A stretch of DNA of 64,000 nucleotides from Stenotrophomonas sp. ISL-67 (GCF_018612915.1 NZ_JAGGRL010000006.1:62001-126000), one strand, 5' to 3'. Positions 1-9,390 are shown, counted from the stretch's first letter. Program-made: numbers and translations. The notes: generated from the sequence alone by a model not told the origin.

Positions 1-1
1 C

Positions 2-529
2 GGCGGGCTGGACACGCCTACCGGTGGCGAGATCGAGATCGAAGGCGAGCGCATCGACCGCATGTCCGGCGGGCAGCTCTCCACCTGGCGCAGCCACCAC
101 GTGGGCTTCGTGTTCCAGTTCTACAACCTGATGCCCATGCTCACCGCGCAGAAGAACGTGGAGCTGCCGCTGCTGCTCACCCACCTGGGCGCGGCGCAGC
201 GCAAGCGCAATGCCGAGATCGCACTCACCCTGGTCGGCCTGGCCGACCGCCGCAGCCACCGCCCCAATGAGCTGTCCGGCGGCCAGCAGCAGCGTGTGGC
301 GATCGCGCGGGCGATCGTTTCCGACCCGACCTTCCTGATCTGCGACGAGCCCACCGGCGACCTCGACCGCGCCTCGGCGGAGGAGATCCTGTTGCTGCTG
401 CAGCAGCTCAACCGCGAGCACGGCAAGACCATCATCATGGTCACCCACGACCCCAAGGCCGCCGAGTACGCCACCCACACGGTGCACCTGGACAAGGGTG
501 AGCTCGCCGAAGCACCTGCGGCCCACTGA
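2..529 (+). CDS. ABC transporter ATP-binding protein, MacB/LolD type (5' end outside window)
   Basis: The reading frame is open from base 2, so the start codon and the Walker A loop lie before the window. Visible ATPase landmarks are the Q-loop (VFQFYNL), the signature LSGGQQQRV, Walker B ending in CDEPTGDLD and the switch histidine in MVTHD. This pattern belongs to the MacB/LolD/FtsE branch, which energises FtsX-type permeases that move lipoproteins, peptides or drugs across the periplasm. Two FtsX-like permease genes follow after 14 and 11 bases, so the three form one operon and very probably one transporter. The transported substrate cannot be read from the sequence. Confidence 0.93.
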   Translation, partial: GGLDTPTGGEIEIEGERIDRMSGGQLSTWRSHHVGFVFQFYNLMPMLTAQKNVELPLLLTHLGAAQRKRNAEIALTLVGLADRRSHRPNELSGGQQQRVAIARAIVSDPTFLICDEPTGDLDRASAEEILLLLQQLNREHGKTIIMVTHDPKAAEYATHTVHLDKGELAEAPAAH

Positions 530-543
530 CGGAGGTCACTGCG

Positions 544-1701
544 ATGAAGTACTTCTCGCTCATCTGGGCGCAGCTGTTCCGCAGCAAGACGCGGACCCTG
601 CTGACCCTGCTTTCGGTGGTGGCCGCGTTCCTGCTGTTCGGCATGCTCGATTCGGTGCGCGTGGCGTTCAGTTCCGGCGGCAGCGTGGAAGGCGCCAACC
701 GCCTGATCGTGGCCTCGCGCCTGTCCATCACCCAATCACTGCCGATCCGCCTGGAACCACAGGTGCGCCAGGTGCCCGGGGTGAAGGATGTGACCTCCGG
801 CATGTGGTTCGGCGGCATCTACCAGGACCCAAAGAACTTCTTCGCCAACTTCTCGGTGGCGCCGAACTACTTCGATGTCTACGGCGAACTGCAGTTGCCG
901 AAGGACCAGCTCAAGGCCTTCCAGGACACCCGCACCGGCGCGGTGGTCGGCGAAACCCTGGCCAAGGAATTCGGCTGGAAGATCGGCGACACCATTCCGC
1001 TGCAGGCCACCATCTTCCCGCGCGGCGGCAGCAACGACTGGCCGCTGCAGCTGGTGGGCGTGTTCCGCTCCAAGGACCGCACGCTGGCCGCCAACGAAGA
1101 ACGCCAGCTGATGATGAACTGGAAGTACTTCGACGAATCCAACGATTACATCAAGAACCAGGTCAGCTGGTTCACCGTGACCCTGGACAACCCGGACCAT
1201 GCTTCGCGCGTGGCCCAGGCCATTGATGCGATCTCGGCCAACTCCGACCATGAAACCAAGACCCAGACCGAATCGGCGTTCCAGCAGGCGTTCGTCAAGC
1301 AGTTCGCCGACATCGGGCTGATCGTCACCTCGATCATGGGCGCAGTGTTCTTCACCCTGCTGCTGCTTACCGGCAACACCATGGCCCAGGCCGTGCGCGA
1401 GCGCGTGCCCGAACTGGCCACGCTGAAGACGCTGGGCTTCAAGGACAGCACGGTACTGGTGCTGGTGATGATCGAGTCGCTGCTGCTGATCGGGCTGGGC
1501 GGCGCCATCGGCATGGGTCTGGCCTCTGCCATCCTGCCGGTGCTGTCGCCGAAGACCCAGGGCCTGCTGCCGCCGCATGTGCCCACCCCGACCTGGTTGA
1601 TGGGTGTGGGGCTGATCGTGCTGATCGGGCTGGTGGTGGGCCTGCTGCCGGCGCTGCGCGCCAAGCGGCTGAAGATCGTCGACGCCCTTGCGGGCCGCTG
1701 A
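544..1701 (+). CDS. FtsX-family ABC transporter permease (first of two)
   Basis: 385 residues. A membrane segment at about 17-36 is followed by a large periplasmic MacB-like domain (about 40-250) and three C-terminal membrane segments at about 252-283, 303-331 and 350-372. This is the usual FtsX/MacB/LolC permease layout. The protein ends in the common basic tail (PALRAKRLKIVDALAGR). The gene is preceded by GGAGGTCACTGCG and lies 14 bases after the ATPase gene. With the next gene it would form a heterodimeric inner-membrane permease. The family is clear; the cargo is unknown. Confidence 0.92.
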   Translation: MKYFSLIWAQLFRSKTRTLLTLLSVVAAFLLFGMLDSVRVAFSSGGSVEGANRLIVASRLSITQSLPIRLEPQVRQVPGVKDVTSGMWFGGIYQDPKNFFANFSVAPNYFDVYGELQLPKDQLKAFQDTRTGAVVGETLAKEFGWKIGDTIPLQATIFPRGGSNDWPLQLVGVFRSKDRTLAANEERQLMMNWKYFDESNDYIKNQVSWFTVTLDNPDHASRVAQAIDAISANSDHETKTQTESAFQQAFVKQFADIGLIVTSIMGAVFFTLLLLTGNTMAQAVRERVPELATLKTLGFKDSTVLVLVMIESLLLIGLGGAIGMGLASAILPVLSPKTQGLLPPHVPTPTWLMGVGLIVLIGLVVGLLPALRAKRLKIVDALAGR

Positions 1702-1712
1702 GGAGAACCGAC

Positions 1713-3023
1713 ATGAAGAAGCAATGGTTGGGCAATCTGTTGTCCGTGCTGCTGCTGGCGGTCGCGCTGGCGGTGTGGATCATGCTGCCGTGGCCCGCTG
1801 TGCTGGCGGTCGTGGTGGCCGTGGTGCTGTGGCTGCTGTTGACCCGCAGTGGGCGGCTGGCACTGGCCGCCACCCGGATCGGCGTGGCCAGCCTGCCGCA
1901 GCGCTGGGGTGCATCCTCGGTGGTGGTGGTGGGCATTGCCGGCGTGGTCGGCGTGCTGGTGGCGATGCTGGCCATGGGCCAGGGCTTCCAGGCCACGCTC
2001 AACAGCACCGGCGATGACACCACCGCGATCGTGCTGCGCGGCGGTTCGCAGGCCGAAACCAATTCGGTGATCACCCGCGACCAGGTACCGCTGCTGTCCA
2101 CGCTGCCGGGCGTGACCAAGGACGCGCAGGGCAAGCCGATGATCTCGCCGGAGCTGTCGCAGGTGGTCAACCTGGTGTCCAAGGGCGACGGTACCGACGT
2201 CAACGCGCAGTTCCGCGGCGTGGGCGACATGGCCTGGGCGGTGCACGACAGGGTGAAGATCACCGAAGGCCGCCGCTTCAATCCCGGCCTGCGCGAGATC
2301 GTGGTCGGCAAGGGTGCGCAGGGCCAGTTTCGTGGGTTGGACGTGGGCAAGACGCTTACCCTGGGCAACCAGCAATGGACCGTGGTAGGGGTGTTCAATT
2401 CCGGCGATGCGCACGATTCAGAGCTGTGGACCGACGCTGAAACCCTGGCCAACACCTATCAGCGCAATGCGTGGCAGTCGATCAGCGTGCGCACCGACGG
2501 TGAAGCAGGCTTCAAGCAGTTCAAGGCCGGCGTGGCCGCCGACCCGCGCCTGAAGCTGGACGTGGAAACCACCAAGGCGTACTACGCCAAGCAGGGCGGT
2601 GGGTTGAACACGCTGATCAAGGTGCTGGGCACGGTGATCGGCGCGATCATGGCGGTGGGTGCGGTATTTGGTGCGCTCAACACCATGTATGCCGCCGTTG
2701 CCACCCGTGCCCGCGAGATCGCCACCATGCGCGCCATCGGCTTCCGAGGCGCGCCGGTGGTCACCGCGATCATGCTGGAGACCATGCTGCTGGCGTTGAT
2801 TGGCGGCCTGCTCGGTGGCTTGGTGGCCTGGGCCATCTTCAACGGCTACAGCGTCTCCACCATCGGCAGCAACTTCAGCCAGGTGGTGTTCCAGTTCAAG
2901 GTCTCACCCGAGCTGCTGTGGAGCGGGCTGAAGTGGGCGCTGGGGATCGGGTTGGTGGGCGGGCTGTTCCCCGCGCTGCGCGCGGCGCGCCTGCCGATCA
3001 CCACTGCTTTGCGGGAGACCTGA
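1713..3023 (+). CDS. FtsX-family ABC transporter permease (second of two)
   Basis: 436 residues. It has two N-terminal hydrophobic stretches (about 5-48) and a further membrane helix near 70-90, then a periplasmic MacB_PCD-like region and three C-terminal membrane helices in the last 130 residues, with the typical ending LFPALRAARLPITTALRET. A good ribosome-binding site (AGGAGAACCGAC) sits just upstream, 11 bases after the previous stop. It pairs with the preceding permease. The convergent secreted-protein frame on the minus strand appears to run into its last 120 bases, which I regard as suspicious for that other gene, not for this one. Confidence 0.92.
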   Translation: MKKQWLGNLLSVLLLAVALAVWIMLPWPAVLAVVVAVVLWLLLTRSGRLALAATRIGVASLPQRWGASSVVVVGIAGVVGVLVAMLAMGQGFQATLNSTGDDTTAIVLRGGSQAETNSVITRDQVPLLSTLPGVTKDAQGKPMISPELSQVVNLVSKGDGTDVNAQFRGVGDMAWAVHDRVKITEGRRFNPGLREIVVGKGAQGQFRGLDVGKTLTLGNQQWTVVGVFNSGDAHDSELWTDAETLANTYQRNAWQSISVRTDGEAGFKQFKAGVAADPRLKLDVETTKAYYAKQGGGLNTLIKVLGTVIGAIMAVGAVFGALNTMYAAVATRAREIATMRAIGFRGAPVVTAIMLETMLLALIGGLLGGLVAWAIFNGYSVSTIGSNFSQVVFQFKVSPELLWSGLKWALGIGLVGGLFPALRAARLPITTALRET

Positions 3024-3920
3024 TTCAGGACGATCGTGCGCCCGGGGGGGCACGGTCACAGATTCGAGCAGACACTGGGTTCTCCCTGCCATGCGACTGC
3101 ACAGGTAGGTTGCGTCCCGATAAAAATACTCTGGCGCTGCCCCGACCACGTCCACGCCCGCCCACGCGGCGCGCTGCCTGAAGTAGGGGTCGAATTCCCG
3201 CGTGTTCTTCAGGCGGCGCGGGCTGCCGTCCGGGCGCACGAAATCATCAGCCGATTCCTGGATGAGGTTGCCGCCATCGCTCGACTGCAGGTACACCCAC
3301 TGTCGCGTCTCGTAGTCGAAGAACGACTCGACCCATCCGAGAAAGAAAAGAATGTTGAGTCTGGAAATCAACGGTGACCCGCCCTGCAGCTGCGACTCGA
3401 AGCGCAGGATCCGGCCGTGCTCGGTATCGGCCTTGAGGAAGTCGAAACGCGACGCGCGCGCAAGCATGCGGCGAACGGTTTCCCTCGCTTCCGGGTGGCG
3501 GGGGTTGAGATCGCTGACGTGGTGGCCCCAGAGTACGTTGTCGCTTTGAATCTGCTCCATGAGGACATGCGGCGATCCCGGCGGCTGCAGGTTCACCATA
3601 CCCCACTGGTCGACAAAGCGGCCGCTGGACGGGTCGTACATCTTCATCATCGCGTTGTACTGAATACGAATCCACGCCGGCGGCACGAAGTGCGTGGCCA
3701 CCATTTCGCCGCCAACGTTGGTGACGTTGAAACCCTGGATGTTGGTCTGGCTTGCGCTGTCGTATACGTAGTGTTCGCCAACCCCGAGCGACCGCGCGCG
3801 CTCGTACATTTCCCCGGCATTACAGTAGTAACAGGCTCGCCCGATGGGATCTTCCATCCGCTCCTGCGCCATGCCCTGCAGCGGAAGCGCCGCAAGCAGC
3901 AACCACGCCAACTTCTTCAT
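2904..3920 (-). CDS. Secreted CxxC-containing hypothetical protein (3' end uncertain)
   Basis: The start at 3920 was chosen because it gives a clear signal peptide (MKKLAWLLLAALPLQGMAQ) behind GAGGGAGCA. The mature protein begins with a CYYC motif, followed by an LGVGEHYVY segment and later LNPRHPEA. The same landmarks, in the same order, occur in the prophage protein at 31622-32503 (CDTC, LGPGTHLVY, LNPDAR), so the two are probably paralogues. I do not recognise a named domain. The last 45 or so residues are low-complexity and antisense to the ftsX gene. They begin at a run of seven G at 3042-3048, so an indel there may have replaced the true C-terminus; a TGA exists nearby in another frame. 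Confidence 0.7.
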   Translation of the reverse strand: MKKLAWLLLAALPLQGMAQERMEDPIGRACYYCNAGEMYERARSLGVGEHYVYDSASQTNIQGFNVTNVGGEMVATHFVPPAWIRIQYNAMMKMYDPSSGRFVDQWGMVNLQPPGSPHVLMEQIQSDNVLWGHHVSDLNPRHPEARETVRRMLARASRFDFLKADTEHGRILRFESQLQGGSPLISRLNILFFLGWVESFFDYETRQWVYLQSSDGGNLIQESADDFVRPDGSPRRLKNTREFDPYFRQRAAWAGVDVVGAAPEYFYRDATYLCSRMAGRTQCLLESVTVPPRAHDRPESGLPQSSGDRQARRAQRGEQPAHQPDPQRPLQPAPQQLG

Positions 3921-4284
3921 CTTGTGCTCCCTCATGACCCGCACGCGCGGGCCAAACGAGTGGAACAGCCTACGCCCGTCATGGACATCGGAACTGTGCG
4001 AAATCGCGGGTGGGAATTGCATGATTTTGGATGGTGCAGCAACCGGCCCCGGATCTCCGGGCACATTGCGTCAGCGCTACCGGTGCCGTCGAGGCAGTGT
4101 TCTGGAACGACCATCATGCCAATGGTGTGACGTAGCTCAATGGAATCAGGCACCCCCTCTCGTTCTTATCTGAAAATTCTGCGTCACCATTGCGACCTAC
4201 ACCTCGGGCCGCTATTTTTGCGCCCTCGGAAATGGCACGCAGCGCAAGCGGAATGCGACAGCGGCCCCCCTCAGGAGGGTATGG

Positions 4285-5844
4285 ATGGCGCACGACGGGT
4301 TGATCAAGAGGCTTCAAGCAGGAATTTCAACCCTGCCAGCCGGACTCCTTGTAGCAACCCTGTACGCCATCGCCTGCTGGGCGACACGACAGATCTCGCT
4401 GGATCAGTTCTTTCTTCCCTCGGGTGTCCGGGTGGCAGTTCTGCTGGCATCGCCGATGCGCATGTGGCCCTACCTGCTGCTTGGGGAGTACGCCTACTTC
4501 GCCGAATTGCGCCTTCCGTTGGTTGGCACGTATGGCCTGGACTGGGTGCTTCTCTCTTCCGCCTATCAGTTTCCCGTCGTCGCATTCATCGTCCATCTGC
4601 ATCGCCGCGCAATGCCGGGCCGAACCGACGCCTGGCTGCTGACGATCGCGGCAGCGGCTGCCCTGGCGGTCGGGATCGGAAATGTTGCGCTGATGCGGAT
4701 ACTCTGGCCGTCACCACTGCCGGAGGATGTTGCGGTTGTCGCAGCTCGTTTTGTCATTGGCCACTATATGGCAATCATTACGGCTGCCCCTTTGGCAGCG
4801 CTGCTCACACGGCGAATCGCTCCATCAGGGTGGTCAGCATGGCTGCATCCGCCGTCCGCCGCGTGCCTGGTCGTGATGTTGATGACTGGTTACGGCATAG
4901 CGCTGCTGCCTGCAGGCCATTCCGACGAGAGAGCCGGACTGCAATTGCTTATGGCGGCTCCAGTGATCCTTCTCACCTGCATTCACGGCTGGCGCGGCGC
5001 GGCGGTCGGCGTGCCGCTCATGAACCTCATTGTTCACTTCACGACTCCCGTTACAGGGCTTCCAGGTTCCTTCGACGCTGCCACCTTCAGAACGCAGCAG
5101 GGTCTCGCACTCGTTTCCACGTCGCTAATTGCACTTGGTTCCATCACCAGCCACTATCGTCGCCGCTTGAGCATTTCATTGCAGGATCGGAGCCAAGCGC
5201 TGCGTCTGGCCAAATCCTCTTTCCTGGCAAGCGAGAAGGATCTTCGGGCGCGTGCACAGCGGATGCGCCACATAGGCGACCACATCGATTTCGCTTTGAA
5301 TCAGACGGTCGAATGGCTGCAGGAGCAAGGCCATAAGCAGTTCGCGAGCAGCGTACTCAAGGCCATATCGATCAGCACGCGAAACTTCCGCGAGCAAGCC
5401 AGCTTGGTCTATCCAATTCCGCTGGAGCAGGTTGGCCTATACCTGGCGCTGCAGGGGTGCGGCATCAGCGAGGCATGGCACAAGACCGGGCGCGTCAGCT
5501 GCGAACACTTCTCAGGCGATCCATGCCTGCTCAGTACGGGTTTGCAGTTGGCAGCCTACCGGACGATCACCGAAGCCGTCTCCCTCCTCCTTGAGCACGA
5601 GTCGGGCCAACTCCGGATTCGGGCGCGATGCGGGCGACGGTCGCATCTGCAGGGGATTGTGATGACAGTGAAGGTCCTGAACCTTCCCACTGGCCTGGCA
5701 CCGAGGACTGCTGAAATCGCCATTCAGAATCTGACGGCGCGAGCCAACACCTACGGCGGCCGCCTTCAGTGTCGCCGCAACACCATAAGGCTGCTACTGG
5801 TCGAGACGCGCGGGTCATCCTCAGTGATGAACCAATGTATGTAG
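4285..5844 (+). CDS. MASE1-domain membrane sensor with degenerate kinase-like C-terminus
   Basis: 519 residues. The first 300 or so contain about eight hydrophobic segments with the MASE1 pattern (for example FFLPSGVRVAVLLASP near the N-terminus). The soluble part (about 310-510) shows no GGDEF or EAL motif. A stretch reading YRTITEAVSLLLEH resembles the N-box of UhpB-type histidine kinases (usually YRxxQEALxNxxKH), but the asparagine is missing and no G1/G2 ATP-binding boxes are evident. The protein is therefore a UhpB-like sensor that has probably lost kinase activity. The start at 4285 follows AGGAGGGT at 4273-4280. No response regulator gene is adjacent. Confidence 0.72.
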   Translation: MAHDGLIKRLQAGISTLPAGLLVATLYAIACWATRQISLDQFFLPSGVRVAVLLASPMRMWPYLLLGEYAYFAELRLPLVGTYGLDWVLLSSAYQFPVVAFIVHLHRRAMPGRTDAWLLTIAAAAALAVGIGNVALMRILWPSPLPEDVAVVAARFVIGHYMAIITAAPLAALLTRRIAPSGWSAWLHPPSAACLVVMLMTGYGIALLPAGHSDERAGLQLLMAAPVILLTCIHGWRGAAVGVPLMNLIVHFTTPVTGLPGSFDAATFRTQQGLALVSTSLIALGSITSHYRRRLSISLQDRSQALRLAKSSFLASEKDLRARAQRMRHIGDHIDFALNQTVEWLQEQGHKQFASSVLKAISISTRNFREQASLVYPIPLEQVGLYLALQGCGISEAWHKTGRVSCEHFSGDPCLLSTGLQLAAYRTITEAVSLLLEHESGQLRIRARCGRRSHLQGIVMTVKVLNLPTGLAPRTAEIAIQNLTARANTYGGRLQCRRNTIRLLLVETRGSSSVMNQCM

Positions 5845-5931
5845 CTGCGCAGCCACGCAGAGCGTGGCTCTACCGGCATGACCGCGTAGCCGCGCGGCAA
5901 CCGTGCGTAGAGCCACGCCCTGCGTGGCTGC
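5841..5931. repeat. SMAG-type palindrome pair, inverted
   Basis: Two copies of a GTAGAGCCACGC...GCGTGGCTGC palindrome face each other (5849-5873 on the minus strand, 5907-5931 on the plus strand). GTAG at one end of a short hairpin is the hallmark of the SMAG repeats of Stenotrophomonas maltophilia. The pair sits between the convergent MASE1 and rarD genes and could act as a bidirectional transcription end. Confidence 0.85.
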
Positions 5932-5937
5932 GCGGTA

Positions 5938-6852
5938 TCAGGCGCGTGCGGGCTCCCGCGAGCGCCACACGCTATCGCCAATGAACAGCAACAACCCCGT
6001 CCAGATCGCGGCGAAGCCTACCGCCTTGGCGCCATCGAACGGTTCGCGGAAGAAGAACACGCCCAGCAGCAGGCCCAGGCTGGGGGCGATGTATTGCAGG
6101 ATGCCGACCAGCGACAGCGGGATACGCTTCACGCCATAGGCAAAGCCAATGAGCGGCAGTGCGGTCACCGCGCCGCCCAGGATCAGCAGCAGGTCGTTGC
6201 GCCAGCCCCAGCCACCGAAGAAACCGCCGCCGTGTCCGGCCTCGCTCCACAGCGCAAAGCCGATCGCCGGCAGGAACAGGTACAGGCTTTCGATGCCCAG
6301 CCCGGCCACCGGGTCCACCGAGATCATCTTGCGCAGCAGGCCGTACAGACCGAACGAGCAGGCCAGCCCCAGTGCGATCCAGGGCGGGGTCCCGGCGTTG
6401 ATGGTCAGCCAGGCCACGCCCAGCGCGGCGCAGGCCACCGCGAGCCATTGCAGGCCACGCAGGCGCTCCTTCAGCACCACCACGCCCAGCACCACGCTGA
6501 CCAGCGGGTTGATGAAGTAGCCCAGGCTGGTTTCGATCACATGCCCGGCGTTGATCGCCCAGATGTACAGGCCCCAGTTGAAGGCGATGGCCAGGCTGCT
6601 CAAGGCCAGCGTGGGCAGCGCGCGCGGCTGCGCGGCGATCTGCTTCCACCAGCCGGTGCCGTTGCTGAGCAGCAGCCAGGCCACCACCAGCACCGTGCTC
6701 CAGATGATGCGGTGGGCGATGATCTGTTGCGAGGGCACCGCCTTGAGCAGGTGCCAGTACACCGGCACCAGCCCCCACAGGGTGAAGGTGAAGGCAGTGA
6801 TGGCCAAACCATGGCGCTGTTCCTGCAGGGGCGTCCGTTCCAACGTACTCAT
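5938..6852 (-). CDS. rarD: RarD-type EamA transporter
   Basis: 304 residues with ten hydrophobic segments in two EamA repeats. The opening (LAITAFTFTLWGLVPVYWHLL) and the motif SQQIIAHRIIWS are typical of RarD, a presumed inner-membrane drug/metabolite exporter annotated in many genomes as chloramphenicol-sensitive protein. The stop codon is close to the SMAG pair. Its start overlaps the stop of the upstream EamA gene by 4 bases, indicating translational coupling. The substrate is not established for the family. Confidence 0.88.
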   Translation of the reverse strand: MSTLERTPLQEQRHGLAITAFTFTLWGLVPVYWHLLKAVPSQQIIAHRIIWSTVLVVAWLLLSNGTGWWKQIAAQPRALPTLALSSLAIAFNWGLYIWAINAGHVIETSLGYFINPLVSVVLGVVVLKERLRGLQWLAVACAALGVAWLTINAGTPPWIALGLACSFGLYGLLRKMISVDPVAGLGIESLYLFLPAIGFALWSEAGHGGGFFGGWGWRNDLLLILGGAVTALPLIGFAYGVKRIPLSLVGILQYIAPSLGLLLGVFFFREPFDGAKAVGFAAIWTGLLLFIGDSVWRSREPARA

Positions 6853-7751
6853 TTACGGCGGGTCCTTGCCAGGGTCAGCACCAGCACGCCGGCCAGGATC
6901 ACCCCCATGGCCAGCAGGTCGCGCGGGCCGAAGTGCTCATTGCCGATCAGCGCGCCCAGCAGCACGGCAATCACCGGGTTGACGTAGGCATAGCTGGCCG
7001 CCAGCGCCGGGCGCACGTTCTGCAGCAGCCACACATAGGCGGTGAAGGCCACGATGGAACCGAACATGCACAGGTACAGCACCGCCAGCAGCCCATTCAT
7101 GCTGGGCCAGGCGGTGGGGCGCTCGCCGGTGGCCAGGCCCAGCGCGACCAGCATCACCCCGCCGCACAGCATCTGCCCCGCGGCGGTCATGAACGGGCTG
7201 GGCAGGTCCAGGCCGCGCGCCCAGACCGAACCGAAGGCCCAGCCGATCGGGGCGATCAGCAGCAGCACGAGGCCCTGCGGGGAGGCGGTGAGGCTGCTGC
7301 CGGCGTTCAACCAGACCACGCCCAGGAAGCCGATGGCGATGCCCAGCCACTCGCCACGGGTGGCGTGCTGCCCGCGCATGGCGCCGAACAGCGCCATCCA
7401 CAGCGGCACCGAGGCCACGGCGGTGGCGGCCAGGCCGGAGGACACGGTGCGCTCGGCCAGCACCACCATACCGTTGCCCAGCACCAGCATGGTCAGGCCC
7501 ATGATGCCCAGGTTGCGCCACTGCCTGCGGGTAGGCGCGGGCATGCCCCGCCAGCGCAGCACGGCGTACATCAGCGTGCCGGCGACGATGAAGCGGGCCC
7601 CGGACACGGTCGTCAACGGCAGCGCCCCGCCTTCCAGGGCGAAGCGGATCCCAAGGTAGGTGGACCCCCACACCACGTACACCAGCAGCAGGGCCAGGAC
7701 GACCAGACCGCTGCGGGGAGCGGCCTGCGGGGTTGCGGGGGTAGCGGCCAT
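6849..7751 (-). CDS. EamA-family drug/metabolite exporter (YedA-like)
   Basis: 300 residues with ten predicted membrane helices and the WGSTYLGIRFALE segment at the start of the first EamA repeat, as in YedA/RhaT-like exporters. A second repeat begins near GLVLLLIAPIGWAFGSVWARG. It is the first gene of a two-gene operon with rarD. Its promoter must lie in the 211-base region 7752-7962 shared with the divergent permease gene. Substrate unknown. Confidence 0.88.
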   Translation of the reverse strand: MAATPATPQAAPRSGLVVLALLLVYVVWGSTYLGIRFALEGGALPLTTVSGARFIVAGTLMYAVLRWRGMPAPTRRQWRNLGIMGLTMLVLGNGMVVLAERTVSSGLAATAVASVPLWMALFGAMRGQHATRGEWLGIAIGFLGVVWLNAGSSLTASPQGLVLLLIAPIGWAFGSVWARGLDLPSPFMTAAGQMLCGGVMLVALGLATGERPTAWPSMNGLLAVLYLCMFGSIVAFTAYVWLLQNVRPALAASYAYVNPVIAVLLGALIGNEHFGPRDLLAMGVILAGVLVLTLARTRRK

Positions 7752-7962
7752 ACGGGACCAGCGGGCGGGGGAGACGCGATTCTAGGCCTTTGCGGCAGGC
7801 GCGGCATGCCCTGTCGTGGCACGCTGTCGTGCCCGGACTAGTTACATGGTGCAATGCCCACCGGTCATGCACGTGGGGTAAGGTAAAAACAGGTGCCCCG
7901 GCCGTCTGGGCGGGCAGGCGCTGTCCAGAACCACCGCTCCACCGCGAGGACCGTTTTCCAGC

Positions 7963-9297
7963 ATGAGCATTTCCCCTTCCCTTTCCGCGCCCGCCAATGA
8001 CAAGGCCGCGCTGAAACGTTCGATCTCCAATACCCTCAAGGGGTCGGCAGGCAATCTTGTCGAGTGGTACGACGTCTACGTCTACTCGGTGTTTGCGGTC
8101 TACTTCGAATCACAGTTCTTTTCGGCCGCCGACAAGAATTCCACCATGTACGTGTGGGCGATCTTCGCCGCCACCTTCCTGATGCGCCCGATCGGCGCCT
8201 GGTACTTCGGCCGCTTTGCCGATCGTTACGGCCGTCGCCTGGCGCTGACCGTGTCCGTCACCATGATGGCGGCCTGTTCGTTCCTGATCGCACTCACCCC
8301 CACGGCCAACAGCATCGGCGGCTGGGCAGCGTTGATCCTGCTGTTCGCGCGCCTGCTGCAGGGCTTCGCCACCGGTGGCGAGTACGGCACCAGTGCCACC
8401 TACATGTCCGAGGCGGCCATTCCCGGCCGGCGTGGCTTCCTGTCCTCGTTCCACTACGTCACCCTGGTGGGCGGCCATGTGCTGGCGCAGCTGACCCTGT
8501 TCACCATGCTGATGTTCTGGGAAAAGCCGGAAATTTCGGCCTGGGGCTGGCGCATCGCGTTCGGCATCGGCGGCCTGGCGGCGATCGTGGTGTTCTGGCT
8601 GCGGCGTTCGATGGATGAGTCGCTGGGCGAAGATTCGATCGAAGCCGCCCGCGAAGGCCGCGCCAAGGCGTCCGGCTCGATGTACGAGCTGTTCGTGCAC
8701 CAGTGGCGCCCGCTGCTGCTGTGCTTCCTGATCACCGCCGGCGGCACCGTGGCCTTCTACACCTACTCGGTGAACGGGCCGAAGATGATCCAGAGCGCGT
8801 TCGCCGGCACCGATGTGATGACCGGAACGCTGATCAACCTGGGCGTGCTGACCTTCCTGATGCTGCTGCAGCCGATCGGCGGCTGGCTGTCGGATATCGT
8901 GGGCCGCAAGAGCCTGCTGGTGTTCTTCGGCGTGGGCGGCCTGCTGTACAGCTGGTACCTGATCACCGAGCTGCCGAACCAGCATGACCCGCTGATCGCC
9001 TTCCTGACCCTGGCGCTGGGCTTTGTGATCCTCACCGGCTACACCTCGATCAACGCGGTGGTGAAGGCCGAGCTGTTCCCCACCCACGTGCGTGCGCTGG
9101 GCGTGGGCTTTGGCTATGCCATGGCCAACTCGCTGTTCGGTGGCACCGCGCCGCTGCTGTACCAGGGTGCGCTGAAGACCGACCGGGTGGGCGATTTCGC
9201 CATCTATGTCACGGCGATCATCGCGGTGTCGCTGGTGGTGTATGTGTTCTTCCTGAAGAACCACGGCCCGAATTACCTGGATGGCACCCGGAAATAA
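7963..9297 (+). CDS. kgtP: MFS transporter, alpha-ketoglutarate/proline permease type
   Basis: 444 residues with twelve hydrophobic segments. The N-terminal block SAGNLVEWYDVYVYSVFAVYF and the loop RPIGAWYFGRFADRYGRR are the signature of the metabolite:H+ symporter branch of the MFS (KgtP/ProP). The segment ATGGEYGTSATYMSEAA in helix 4-5 favours KgtP. The protein would import 2-oxoglutarate across the inner membrane with protons. It is monocistronic, followed by a SMAG element and a strong terminator. The exact dicarboxylate specificity is inferred from family likeness only. Confidence 0.85.
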   Translation: MSISPSLSAPANDKAALKRSISNTLKGSAGNLVEWYDVYVYSVFAVYFESQFFSAADKNSTMYVWAIFAATFLMRPIGAWYFGRFADRYGRRLALTVSVTMMAACSFLIALTPTANSIGGWAALILLFARLLQGFATGGEYGTSATYMSEAAIPGRRGFLSSFHYVTLVGGHVLAQLTLFTMLMFWEKPEISAWGWRIAFGIGGLAAIVVFWLRRSMDESLGEDSIEAAREGRAKASGSMYELFVHQWRPLLLCFLITAGGTVAFYTYSVNGPKMIQSAFAGTDVMTGTLINLGVLTFLMLLQPIGGWLSDIVGRKSLLVFFGVGGLLYSWYLITELPNQHDPLIAFLTLALGFVILTGYTSINAVVKAELFPTHVRALGVGFGYAMANSLFGGTAPLLYQGALKTDRVGDFAIYVTAIIAVSLVVYVFFLKNHGPNYLDGTRK

Positions 9298-9326
9298 GGG
9301 TGCCGCGACCGCAGGTCGCACGCATC

Positions 9327-9349
9327 GGTAGCGCCGGCCGTTGGCCGGC
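9327..9349 (+). repeat. SMAG element
   Basis: Single palindrome GGTAGCGCCGGCCGTTGG plus CCGGC, with GTAG at the 5' side. The identical sequence recurs inside the SPOR gene (20423-20445, minus strand). Confidence 0.85.
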
Positions 9350-9364
9350 ATCACCGCAAAGCAG

Positions 9365-9390
9365 AACGCCGGGGCATGCCCCGGCGTTTT
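9365..9390 (+). terminator. Rho-independent terminator after kgtP
   Basis: A perfect dyad centred on GGGGCATGCCCC (arms AACGCCGGGGC / GCCCCGGCGTT) is followed by TTTT. It lies 68 bases after the kgtP stop. Confidence 0.85.

Noticed and set aside
4131..4155. tRNA-like string GTAGCTCAATGGAATCAGGC
   Set aside because: Only a D-arm resemblance; no acceptor, anticodon or T-arm partner can be built around it.
4140..5336. Open frame of 398 codons overlapping the MASE1 gene in another frame
   Set aside because: Arg/Ser/Pro-rich shadow; the ribosome-binding site at 4273 serves the MASE1 frame, whose translation has clear membrane helices.
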